Origin: Pirellula sp.
Lineage (GTDB): Bacteria; Planctomycetota; Planctomycetia; Pirellulales; Pirellulaceae
DNA: 64,000 nucleotides
Direction of reading: 5' to 3'
Assembly (NCBI GenBank): GCA_021300155.1
Contig: JAJTID010000050.1
Span: 47,978 to 111,977, forward strand
Shown in pieces: positions 1 through 8,017 of this stretch (within the stretch, counting starts at the first letter, position 1; each line of letters opens with the position of its first letter). The notes under the pieces are model-generated. The model did not search any database, had not been told where the DNA came from, and saw only the letters and a list, made by a program, of their open reading frames with translations. A program made the position numbers and the translations under genes.

Positions 1-184
1 GAATTGCCTGAACGTTTTATCGGTCAACGACCATTCGAATCGTTCAAATCGTTCACGAGAACTGTTATACAAGTCGAACTTCCTGGAAGCAAGGGTTGCT
101 AAATCGAAAACTCAGAAAGAATCTAGCTTTTGTTTTCCAAGGAAATTTGCCAATTTTGAGGAAAAAACTGAATCCAGGAAAGAA

Positions 185-1171
185 GTGATGCCTATACTGT
201 CGACAGCGGTGCAATTGAACGTTTTATTACCAACTGGACGATTTGGACGTTTTGTGGAAGACAGCTTTACCCCCAAACAGGTTGCAACAGCTCTTCAGGT
301 CAGCGAATCCTCTGTAAAAAGATGGTGCGACCGTGGCGTTATACGAACGGACCGAACGCTCGGCGGCCACCGCAGGATCCCCCTTGAGAATCTCATGGAG
401 TTTCTGGAGTCCACGAATCGCCGGGTACTGGACCCAAAAGCCATAGGCCTGGCCTTGAATTCCAAGCTGCCGAGCGCGGAGGGTGTCGAGATTGCGCCGA
501 TCAACCTTGCTGAGCAGGCTGCACTTCGAGAACGTTTTGAACGATCTGTTGTTTCTGGCAATGAACCAGATGCCAGACGTGTTATCAGCCAATGGTACGC
601 ATCGACAGGAAGCGTCGTCTCTGTAGCAGATGATCTTTTGGCGCCAACGTTTGCGTCGATCGGGCACTTATGGCAATGTGGCGAACTCGAGATATATCAA
701 GAAAGAAGGGGTTGCGAGATTTGCATGCGACTGGTGCACGAGCTTCGACGCCTTCTCCCCGAACCGACCGGTGCGGCACCATTGGCAATGGGTGGAACTG
801 CAGCGGGAGATCAGTATCAAATGCCAACGCAGCTAATCGATCTGGTCTTTCGAGAGAACGGCTGGCGATCTGAAAACTTGGGATGCGATCTTCCCTTTTC
901 CAGTATGCTTTCCGCTGCGAGGAAGCATATGCCAAAGATCTTTTGGTTAAGCATCTCTCATGTAAGGGACGAATCGCAATTCATCGTCGATTGCGATCAT
1001 TTCGCCAAGCAACTGCCGAAAGGAATATTGCTTGTAATTGGTGGGCACGCGTTGCACGAAGGACTTCGCCGAAAGCTTACGTACTCGTCGCACTGTGATA
1101 ACATGAATCAGTTAGCGACCTTAGCAAGAACGATTCGTTCCTCTTCACCGCCAGCATCCGGTCAGATCTGA
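185..1171 (+). CDS. MerR/excisionase-type HTH regulator with degenerate B12-binding-like domain
   Basis: Predicted transcriptional regulator of CarA/CarH-like architecture. Residues about 28-82 form a MerR/excisionase winged HTH (FTPKQVATALQVSESSVKRW, then GGHRRIP). Residues about 110-200 resemble the helical cobalamin-cap domain (LAPTFASIGHLW) and 200-310 a Rossmann B12-binding fold. In CarH the cap carries Wx9EH and the B12 fold carries a cobalt-ligating His; here W163 is followed by E173-R174, and the ligand position reads G-D-Q-Y (Tyr211). Loss of B12 binding is therefore inferred. The frame opens with GTG at 185 directly followed by ATG at 188; AGGAAAG lies just upstream, so either could be used. 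It is a lone forward gene; its targets are unknown. Confidence 0.75.
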   Translation: MMPILSTAVQLNVLLPTGRFGRFVEDSFTPKQVATALQVSESSVKRWCDRGVIRTDRTLGGHRRIPLENLMEFLESTNRRVLDPKAIGLALNSKLPSAEGVEIAPINLAEQAALRERFERSVVSGNEPDARRVISQWYASTGSVVSVADDLLAPTFASIGHLWQCGELEIYQERRGCEICMRLVHELRRLLPEPTGAAPLAMGGTAAGDQYQMPTQLIDLVFRENGWRSENLGCDLPFSSMLSAARKHMPKIFWLSISHVRDESQFIVDCDHFAKQLPKGILLVIGGHALHEGLRRKLTYSSHCDNMNQLATLARTIRSSSPPASGQI

Positions 1172-1249
1172 GACATAAGGACTCCCCTGCCCTCTACCGA
1201 GAGGCTGCTGATTTAATGGATATACCCTATGTCAAGGGACCGACTGCAG

Positions 1250-1263
1250 AAGCCTGAGGGCTT
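1250..1263 (+). terminator. Weak hairpin downstream of the HTH regulator
   Basis: AAGCC-TGAG-GGCTT forms a five-base-pair stem about 80 bases after the regulator's stop, followed by a loosely T-rich stretch. It is a plausible but weak terminator for the regulator, possibly working together with the larger palindromic repeat just downstream. Confidence 0.3.
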
Positions 1264-1272
1264 GTTGCTTTT

Positions 1273-1330
1273 ATCCCAACCCGACGTGTAAGCGAGGGGT
1301 TCTGTGGGATTGTACGTCCCTCGCTCACGC
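1273..1330. repeat. Interspersed palindromic repeat, copy 1
   Basis: The element contains an imperfect inverted repeat, GTAAGCGAGGG against CCCTCGCTCAC, around a central part with TTCTGTGGGATT. A second, inverted copy lies at 57798-57849 and matches with about two substitutions and one four-base indel (ACGT). It sits between two converging genes. Length, dyad symmetry and intergenic position are REP/BIME-like. Confidence 0.75.
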
Positions 1331-1383
1331 ATTGAGTTGAGTTTAAGTCATAGGCCTTTACTGATCCGTAAAGGGCAATCCAG

Positions 1384-2301
1384 CTAAAAGAAAACTCTCT
1401 GTGCTGTGCGTCGAAGCATCCATTGCTTGTCCTCTTGCGTCAAGAAGCCGAGCCGGTCTCGTACGAGTCCAATAGAGTCCGCGTACTTGTGACCCTCGAC
1501 CACTTGATAGGGACAATCGGATGCCCACATCAAGCGGCTGGCTCCAAACTCGCCGACCAAGCGTTGAATCATCGCGCCGAGGTCCGTGTATGGCGATTGC
1601 TTCTTTCCCAATGCATAAAAAGCGCTCGTCTTCACGAACACATTCTCAAACTTTGATAACCGACAGAGATTGTCCAGGTCCGTGCGGTTGATCGCACCTG
1701 ACACACCAATTCTTGCAAAATGATCGACGACTACTCGTGTCTTGGGAAAACGCTCGCACATGGCGATCACTAATGGCAATGCATCGGGGTTGGCAAGCAA
1801 GCACATACTCTGTCCAGAATCTGCTGCATGACTCCACATTTGTTTTATGCCTACCGAATCTTTCCAGCCATTTGCCTTTTGACGATCCGCGTAAATGCGA
1901 AAGCCTCGGACTCCCTTTTGGTCCATCTTTTTCATCGTGGTTACAACATCTGACTTGGTCTCGTCGATGACAGCGACACCGGCAAACACACCCGGATGTT
2001 TCTCCAAGCAGTCCAACATGTACTGGTTGTCGAATCCATAGAAATTCATTTGAATGAGAACGATTTTGGTTACTCCCTCGGGCCTGCAAAATGCAAACAA
2101 CTCTTCGGGAGTAAAGCTTGCAGGAGCCATGTCGGCTACTTGAAAGGAAGATGCGATCGGATACTTCTGCGTGTCTGGTGTCCAGACATGCACGTGCGCA
2201 TCGATCCAATCAGTCGCAACCCAAGGGCCCGCCCCATGCAAGGAACCGACGGCCAATCCACCCAATGCGGTGGTCTGCAGAAAGTCACGTCTCGAGATCA
2301 T
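1384..2301 (-). CDS. Amidohydrolase (TIM-barrel, amidohydrolase_2 family), Tat-type leader
   Basis: Metal-dependent hydrolase of the amidohydrolase_2 (PF04909) type, acting on an unknown cyclic amide or lactone. About 305 residues. The N-terminus MISRRDFLQTTALGG is a typical twin-arginine leader. DAHVHVW just after it supplies the HxH metal ligands of strand 1; VVDHFARIG and MWASDCPY are later ligand motifs. The ATG at 2301 is preferred over the in-frame TTG at 2316 because AGGTGA sits at the right distance before the ATG. The gene follows the M20 peptidase with no real gap, so co-transcription and perhaps sequential hydrolysis are likely. Confidence 0.85.
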   Translation of the reverse strand: MISRRDFLQTTALGGLAVGSLHGAGPWVATDWIDAHVHVWTPDTQKYPIASSFQVADMAPASFTPEELFAFCRPEGVTKIVLIQMNFYGFDNQYMLDCLEKHPGVFAGVAVIDETKSDVVTTMKKMDQKGVRGFRIYADRQKANGWKDSVGIKQMWSHAADSGQSMCLLANPDALPLVIAMCERFPKTRVVVDHFARIGVSGAINRTDLDNLCRLSKFENVFVKTSAFYALGKKQSPYTDLGAMIQRLVGEFGASRLMWASDCPYQVVEGHKYADSIGLVRDRLGFLTQEDKQWMLRRTAQRVFF

Positions 2302-2312
2302 CGCGTCACCTA

Positions 2313-3509
2313 TCAAAATGCCAATATACAGCCTCGATAAAATTCGAAAGCCTGAACTACTTGCTTTAACTCAATATACTCGACTGCACTATGCGCTTGG
2401 TCGATGCTCCCCGGTCCAAAAATAATTGTTGGAATTCCCTTTCGTCCTAGTTTGCTGGCATCACTCCCGAAAGGTACTCCAATAGGTTCCGCGTTTAGCC
2501 CTAGATTTGATAATACGGAGCCAGCGACTCGAACGATCGCGCTCGAGGGATCGACACCCCACGCTTCGTCTACTAGCATGGGTTGCTCCATTCGAACATT
2601 CATGCCTGGCACCGTTTTACGTACCCCTTCAAGCAATTGTTCGTAGTGATTCCATACGTCAGTGACGGTCTCCTGCGGGAGTAATCTGCGATCGATTTCC
2701 ATCGTGCAACTGTCGGGAACAAAGTTGACTTGAACGCCCCCCGAGATAACTCCAACATTGCAACTGGCAGGCCCTAGCATTGGATCGTCGCTATGCGAGA
2801 GAGCGACATGGTCCTGTTCGATCGCTAATGCGATTCGAGCCATGGGGTAGATGGCATTCACTCCCAAGTGGGCTTTCGAGCTATGGGCGGATTTCCCAGT
2901 CGTAATGATGCGCCATCGCAAAACTCCTTTACTCGCAATCGCGACTCGCAACTCAGTCGGCTCCGCGACGATGGCAGCGTCCGCAACCAAATTTTCGCAC
3001 AGTTTCTTGACGCCAAGGAAAGAGTACTCTTCGTCGACAACGGCAGCCAGTACCACATTGCAGGGTGGTTTCTCGCCGCTCGCATGAATGGCGGCCACTG
3101 CATGCATCATCGCGGCCAATCCCGCTTTAGTATCACAGGAACCACGGCCATACACGCGTCCCTCACGGACGTTGGGCTCGAAGGGCGGTATCGACATTCC
3201 TTGGACAGAGACCGTATCCATATGAGCTTCGAGCAGCACGGTCCGACTCGAATCGACTCCAGGCAGGCGAGCGATGATGTTTTGTCGCGCCTCGGCGGAT
3301 TCGCTCGCATCCAAAACATTTTGTCGCGAAGTTTCGATTCCACGTTTCTGAAAGAAATTTTCGACGTAGCAAGCTACCTCCGCTTCGCCAGGTCCGCCGT
3401 CATAAAATGCGTTGACGCTGTTGATGTGAATCAAATCGGCTAGCGTTGCGAATAAATCTTTCAAAGACGCCCCTTTCGCGGATCGTATGAGCGACCGGTA
3501 GTGACCCAA
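2313..3509 (-). CDS. M20 family peptidase / deacylase (ArgE-DapE-ACY1 type)
   Basis: Zinc-dependent M20 amidohydrolase that cleaves an acyl or peptide amide; the exact substrate cannot be told. Visible motifs are LLEAHMDTV (first metal His and following Asp), GRGSCDTKAG (bridging Asp), VDEEYSF (catalytic Glu and metal ligand), and PFGSDASKL and GPGSIDQAHSAVEYI near the C-terminus. No signal peptide is seen. The start is uncertain: the longest frame opens at TTG 3509, but a TTG at 3464 is better placed behind AAAGGGG and close to the usual start of the family. Its end touches the next gene (amidohydrolase), forming a two-gene operon. Confidence 0.85.
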   Translation of the reverse strand: MGHYRSLIRSAKGASLKDLFATLADLIHINSVNAFYDGGPGEAEVACYVENFFQKRGIETSRQNVLDASESAEARQNIIARLPGVDSSRTVLLEAHMDTVSVQGMSIPPFEPNVREGRVYGRGSCDTKAGLAAMMHAVAAIHASGEKPPCNVVLAAVVDEEYSFLGVKKLCENLVADAAIVAEPTELRVAIASKGVLRWRIITTGKSAHSSKAHLGVNAIYPMARIALAIEQDHVALSHSDDPMLGPASCNVGVISGGVQVNFVPDSCTMEIDRRLLPQETVTDVWNHYEQLLEGVRKTVPGMNVRMEQPMLVDEAWGVDPSSAIVRVAGSVLSNLGLNAEPIGVPFGSDASKLGRKGIPTIIFGPGSIDQAHSAVEYIELKQVVQAFEFYRGCILAF

Positions 3510-3608
3510 TCGCTCTACATCCAGTCGCTTTATCGTGCAGCCTAGTTTTGTCGAGGCATCGACTGCAAGGAATCCAAACCTCGGATCAAATCAAAAAAAT
3601 GGCAACGA

Positions 3609-3911
3609 CTAACGATACAAAACGGTTGCGTACCAACCGTTTGCACCGCGTGCGACTCCAATGCCAACCGGGGATCGCTGTCCCCAGTAGCAACACTTGC
3701 GAATCGCATCGTCCGCAGAGACCGTCGAGAATCCTACGCCCTCATAGCGACCCGTACCCATAGAGCCACCGACGTGTCGCATGCGACCATCTGCGGCCTG
3801 TCTCGCAGCTTTCTGCTGCGCAACACAGGTATCACATGCCGAAACACTCGCGGCAGAAAATACTGCTAAAAGCATCGCAACACTGATCATTCGAAATGCA
3901 AACCTTTGCAT
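3609..3911 (-). CDS. Small secreted protein of unknown function, cysteine-containing
   Basis: About 100 residues. The start MQRFAFRMISVAMLLAVF gives a clean signal peptide ending near SVSA before CDTC; the longer frame to 3968 adds a non-signal extension and is disfavoured. The mature part has a short Gln/Ala/Arg segment, then a Gly-rich part and a compact C-terminus with CCYWGQR and IGVARGANGWYAT. I recall this C-terminal signature from short exported planctomycete proteins, but no function is known to me. It lies upstream of the M20/amidohydrolase pair on the same strand with about 100 bases between. Confidence 0.65.
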   Translation of the reverse strand: MQRFAFRMISVAMLLAVFSAASVSACDTCVAQQKAARQAADGRMRHVGGSMGTGRYEGVGFSTVSADDAIRKCCYWGQRSPVGIGVARGANGWYATVLYR

Positions 3912-4150
3912 CACTACACTCCGTTCACTTTTAGTCGAGAAAAGCTTCGTGCTAAAGAAAACGAGCATCCTGCCAGTTTATCTAACCTGTAAACAACAAT
4001 CGATCTAGATCGCCCTCTAGGTTCGCTTCGTTGTCTCAGACTGTCAACCTCAATTCGCAGACTTCAAGCCTTCATTTATTCGCTTCTATTGCAAATAAAG
4101 GTGACATACGGTAAGAGATCAGAATTCGATGATGGAAAACTTTTGGGTAA

Positions 4151-4693
4151 TTAAGCAGCCCTACGAAGATCCTGTGACGCAACGGCATTCGACGGTACAG
4201 GTATCGACTCCAGAACACCGCCCTGCACCGATGTTGCAAAGATGGCTGAATTGCCATGACACAGCCGAGGCAACCAATCGCGGATCGCTTCACCCGACTC
4301 GGATTGCAAATTCCATTCACCATCGATGATGATCAGATCGCTAGGAAGTACCGAGTGTGCAACACGCGTAAGCGCTGATTTGGTTTCCCCAGGAATGAGG
4401 TGCGCCTTGACACCTAATTCAGCCAGCATGCGATGCGCTTGTTTTAGATTGAGGTGCGGCGTTCCTGCTGGAGCGGACTCGAATCGATCCACTCCTGCGT
4501 ATCGAATGTAGCTCACGTCCGAAGCTTTCGTACAGAGAGGAATCAATCGACGCGCTCGATCGCCTGCTCCGATTCCGATCTCTAGGATCGAAGCAATCGG
4601 GTTCTCCAAAACGTACAGAAACAGGGTACGTTCACACGCTGGCTTGGAAAGATAACGCCAATAGAGACGTTGAATCCAACTCAGGCGAGCCAT
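4151..4693 (-). CDS. Methyltransferase-like protein (Rossmann fold), function unknown
   Basis: About 180 residues, cytosolic. ASILEIGIGAGDRARRL at about residues 35-50 is a class I SAM-binding motif I (hydrophobic strand then E-x-G-x-G-x-G). YAGVDRFE is the acidic end of strand 2 and DLIIIDGEWN resembles motif IV. The C-terminal substrate half of a full methyltransferase is short, so it may be a small or degenerate member. It is a single reverse-strand gene starting at ATG 4693, flanked by non-coding sequence on both sides. Confidence 0.6.
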   Translation of the reverse strand: MARLSWIQRLYWRYLSKPACERTLFLYVLENPIASILEIGIGAGDRARRLIPLCTKASDVSYIRYAGVDRFESAPAGTPHLNLKQAHRMLAELGVKAHLIPGETKSALTRVAHSVLPSDLIIIDGEWNLQSESGEAIRDWLPRLCHGNSAIFATSVQGGVLESIPVPSNAVASQDLRRAA

Positions 4694-5122
4694 GATTTCC
4701 TCGGTAGTGGAAGCGGTTGCGAAAAGGCGAAGCGCCGAGAACAGAATTAGTGAAGCCGCGTTGATGTCAAGAATCGCATCCTTGCGAAACCCGTTACACC
4801 ATCGCGGCTAAGCACAGGAGTGCTGAGGTGTTCCACTCGGCTAGCTTCCTTGCTAACGAGAGTGACTCCGCACAACTGGGACGACTGTCTCCAACCGTCC
4901 AGCTAACCTATCGGTTGTTCCGACTGTACTTATTGAATAGGCAGATTCCGCGACCTTAGAGTCGCGCCAGCTTGCCGATTTTGCCACCTGTGCCGGCATT
5001 GCTAGCGAAGATCAGGCGCTTTAGGAGGTTTCGCCATCGGCTCTTCACAGGTCCAGTGATTCCGACCTAGGTTTCTACGCTTGTTAATCTATGCAAACCC
5101 ACATTTTTTATATTCATCAGAT
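4694..5122. other. Intergenic region with seven consecutive hairpins (candidate structured RNA)
   Basis: No convincing gene is seen here. From 4811 to 5068 stems follow one another: 4811-4824 (AGCAC/GTGCT, loop AGGA), 4834-4864 (CACTC/GAGTG with inner TAGC/GCTA), 4876-4902 (CTGGgACG/CGTCCAG), 4905-4916 (AACC/GGTT), 4949-4966 (CGCGAC/GTCGCG), 5015-5035 (GGCG/CGCC, loop carrying AGGAGG) and 5049-5068 (AGGTC/GACCT). I could not match it to tmRNA, SRP RNA, RNase P RNA or a common riboswitch. It could be a long 5' leader of the subtilase or an independent RNA; strand is not determined. Confidence 0.45.
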
Positions 5123-7879
5123 ATGTTCCCGTATTTCAAACGATTTGTGTCGTCCGCGCCAGCCGGTAACGCACCGTCTGTCGATTTATGGAATCATGTC
5201 GGCAAATTGGAGCGGTGCGAGCAACGCCTTGCGCTTTCCTCTATGCCTTGGCATCCCCTGGGGATGGGCCCGCTCGAACCACAAACCATTCCGACAATAG
5301 AATTTCCCGAGTTCCAATCGCCATGGAATGACAATCCAGTGGCATTGCCCAGCATCGATTCGCATCTTGCCGAAGCTCACCAGCAAACGGGCTGGAATGG
5401 AGTGAATTCTCAATTCGGTTTGGATGGTAAAGGACAGACTGTAGCGATCATCGATAGTGGCATTGCATTCGATCATGTGGCGTTAGGACGCGGGTATGGT
5501 GCAGGTTATCGCGTAGTCGGTGGGTGGGATTTTGCCGAGAACGATAATCGCCCTTACGACGATGCGCCAGCTGGTTTTCACGGGACTCACGTTGCAGGAA
5601 TCGTGGGTGCAAACGATGGTGTGCATTTCGGCGTTGCTCCCAATGTCGACTTGGTCGCTTTGCGAGTATTCAACGATATTGGCAAAGGAGAGTTAGCTTG
5701 GACTGAATCAGCACTGCGTTGGGTTTATGACAATCGCAATACTTTTGCCAATCCAATCACGACCGTGAATCTCTCCTTGGGATCGAGTTGGAATTCAAGC
5801 ACGATTCCTGTTTGGGCAACGCTCGAAGACGAACTCGCTCAATTGAATCAAGCTGGCATTGTTGTGGTTGCGTCCGCAGGTAACTCCTTTCAACAACATA
5901 AAACTCCCGGGTTAGCTTACCCGGCTGCAAGCCCGTTCGTTATTCCTGTAGCGAGTATCGACAGCAACAATCAACTAAGCGACTTCAGTCAACGCGACTC
6001 CCGTGTAATCGCTGCCCCTGGACGAGGTATCGAAAGCACGGTGCCTGACTATTTCTTCGGTCGCGACGGCAACCCGAACGATTGGGCCAACGCGAGCGGT
6101 ACGAGTATGGCCGCCCCCTATGTAGCAGGCGCTACGGTGCTAATCCGTGAAGCCATGGAACTCGCGGGCATTGAGAACATTACATCGCAGTCGATCTACG
6201 ATACGCTCCGTAATACCGCCAATAGTGTATTTGACACGATAACCAATCAAGCCTACCGAAGCTTGGATCTGGATCGAGCCATTGAGTCTATTCTGCCTCG
6301 AGATAACGTCGGCGATTCGTTTGCGGATGCGTCCCTGCTCAATGTCCAATCTAGTGGTGCAACGAACGGCTGGATCAATTCGTTGTCGGATCGAGATGTT
6401 TATCGATTGAACCCCACACAAAATGGTGAATTACGATTCCAGTTAGACAGTACGCATTTGGAAAAGGAAACGGTTCATTTGATTCGCAATGGCCAGGAAT
6501 CACTGGTCAGTCTTTCCAACGGTCTAGGTTCGATTCAAGTCAATGCGGGAGAGTCGATAGGATTGCGAATCTCCGATGGCCAATCGATTGGTCAATACAA
6601 ACTGGATTGGAGCTTTGCAGCATCCTCCTCCGGTACCAAGCAAGTCCCTTCCTTTGCGTCCATTCAAGGAGATACGCTCACGATTCTCGGCACATCCGGC
6701 GCGAATCAAATTGCCATAGATTTGAGTGCAGGAATTCGAGTCGACGTCGATGGTGCCACCCATCAATGGAACAACAACTCCATTCGTAATGTCGTTATCG
6801 ACGGGGTGCAAAACAACGACTCGATTCGAATTGTTGGCTCCACCCTTGCTGATCGAATTGATTTGCGTCCCAACCAAGTTGAGTTGAACAACGAATTGCT
6901 TTCGGTACGAGTCAACAATGTTGAAAACGTCCAGTTTGTCGGAGGTGGTGGTCCAGACCGAGCCTATCTCTTCGATGGTGCGACGGACGATAGACTGAGC
7001 ATTTGGCCCAATAGAGCCGAACTCACCGGCGTGGGCTACGCATTCTCAGTGGAACAAGTCAATCGCATCTTCATTCATGCATTGCAGGGAGGAGATGATC
7101 AAGCGTTCGTATACGACTCTATTGGAAATGACACCCTCAGTGTGCGACCGCAATTCACGAGCATGAGCGGCCAGGGGTACTTTAACTATCTGTCAGGTTT
7201 CGAACGGGTCTTCGCATATGCCAACACAGGTGGAGTGGACCGGGCCCAGTTGTATGACTCCGTTGGTAACGATCTGTTTAGTACCAGCGGCGAAGTGACC
7301 TCCCTCGTGGGCTCCGGCTTTTCTACGTTTGCACGCGGCTTTGAAAATGTCGAAGCGTACGCCAATGCAGGCGGAGTCGATCGAGCGTTGGTTTATGCAC
7401 CAATTGGAGGACGGCTAACATCGGGAGTCGATTTCGTTGGCATGGAAGGCACGGGTAGAAGCAGCGTCGCGAGAGGCTTTGAGCGAACCGAACTATTTGC
7501 CAACGGAGCATCGACAAACCTCAATGCAATTCGAACGAACTCGCTTGAACCCGACTCCGATCAACCAACGGCCATGACCCCAGCCCCCATTCTGCCTGGA
7601 ATTGCCCTCGGGGCGATGGCAGAGACGGGATACACCAGGATCGCCATGAATATAGGATCCTCGATTGATCTCGAAGCGGACTCGGGCACTCCATTGCATT
7701 CGGCTCCATCGCATTCGGCGGTAGACGGTATCAGTCGATTGGGCAGCTATGCAAGATCGATGGATTTGGCCATGGATTCGCAAATTCTGCGGGAGGTAGA
7801 GGAAGCGTTGGAGGCGTTGATTGCAGCCGAGTCGGAGAGCGATCGTGACATCCTGGATCAGATTTTCGGCAGATTGTGA
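5123..7879 (+). CDS. Subtilisin-like serine protease (S8) with C-terminal tandem repeats
   Basis: Extracellular or surface serine endopeptidase. Counting from ATG 5123 (918 residues): planctomycete-style N-terminal motif LERCEQRLALS at 29-39, catalytic Asp111 in AIIDSG, His153 in HGTHVAG, Ser328 in GTSMAAP. Residues about 395-500 look like a pre-peptidase C-terminal beta domain. From about 607 four repeats of 47-48 residues follow (starts near 607, 655, 702, 749) with the pattern GGxDxAxxYDS...GxGY...GFExxxAYAN. A longer frame from TTG 5081 exists, but the ATG seems better. There is no classic hydrophobic signal peptide. A hairpin-rich region precedes the gene. Confidence 0.9.
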   Translation: MFPYFKRFVSSAPAGNAPSVDLWNHVGKLERCEQRLALSSMPWHPLGMGPLEPQTIPTIEFPEFQSPWNDNPVALPSIDSHLAEAHQQTGWNGVNSQFGLDGKGQTVAIIDSGIAFDHVALGRGYGAGYRVVGGWDFAENDNRPYDDAPAGFHGTHVAGIVGANDGVHFGVAPNVDLVALRVFNDIGKGELAWTESALRWVYDNRNTFANPITTVNLSLGSSWNSSTIPVWATLEDELAQLNQAGIVVVASAGNSFQQHKTPGLAYPAASPFVIPVASIDSNNQLSDFSQRDSRVIAAPGRGIESTVPDYFFGRDGNPNDWANASGTSMAAPYVAGATVLIREAMELAGIENITSQSIYDTLRNTANSVFDTITNQAYRSLDLDRAIESILPRDNVGDSFADASLLNVQSSGATNGWINSLSDRDVYRLNPTQNGELRFQLDSTHLEKETVHLIRNGQESLVSLSNGLGSIQVNAGESIGLRISDGQSIGQYKLDWSFAASSSGTKQVPSFASIQGDTLTILGTSGANQIAIDLSAGIRVDVDGATHQWNNNSIRNVVIDGVQNNDSIRIVGSTLADRIDLRPNQVELNNELLSVRVNNVENVQFVGGGGPDRAYLFDGATDDRLSIWPNRAELTGVGYAFSVEQVNRIFIHALQGGDDQAFVYDSIGNDTLSVRPQFTSMSGQGYFNYLSGFERVFAYANTGGVDRAQLYDSVGNDLFSTSGEVTSLVGSGFSTFARGFENVEAYANAGGVDRALVYAPIGGRLTSGVDFVGMEGTGRSSVARGFERTELFANGASTNLNAIRTNSLEPDSDQPTAMTPAPILPGIALGAMAETGYTRIAMNIGSSIDLEADSGTPLHSAPSHSAVDGISRLGSYARSMDLAMDSQILREVEEALEALIAAESESDRDILDQIFGRL

Positions 7880-8017
7880 GTATTGGTGGGTTTTTGCAGC
7901 CTCCGCAGGCGTCAAATCTTACCCAGCCTTCTTGAACTACCGTCCTTTCCGGCTATTCTCAGGGTATAGGAAGTTGCGGGATGTCGCGACGATACACGAG
8001 GATCTTGGAGGAGCTTC

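Noticed and set aside
81..100. Sigma-54-like promoter (TGG...TTGCT) upstream of the HTH regulator
   Set aside because: The spacing between the GG and GC elements is one base too long and the -24 box lacks the CAC part.
1..102. Open frame at the left edge of the window
   Set aside because: Thirty-three codons open to the boundary then stop; no motif, repetitive TCGTTCAAATCGTTC content, and no support for a gene end.
227..667. Reverse-strand frame of 146 codons opposite the HTH regulator
   Set aside because: It is antisense to a gene with clear domain motifs and shows no recognisable protein features.
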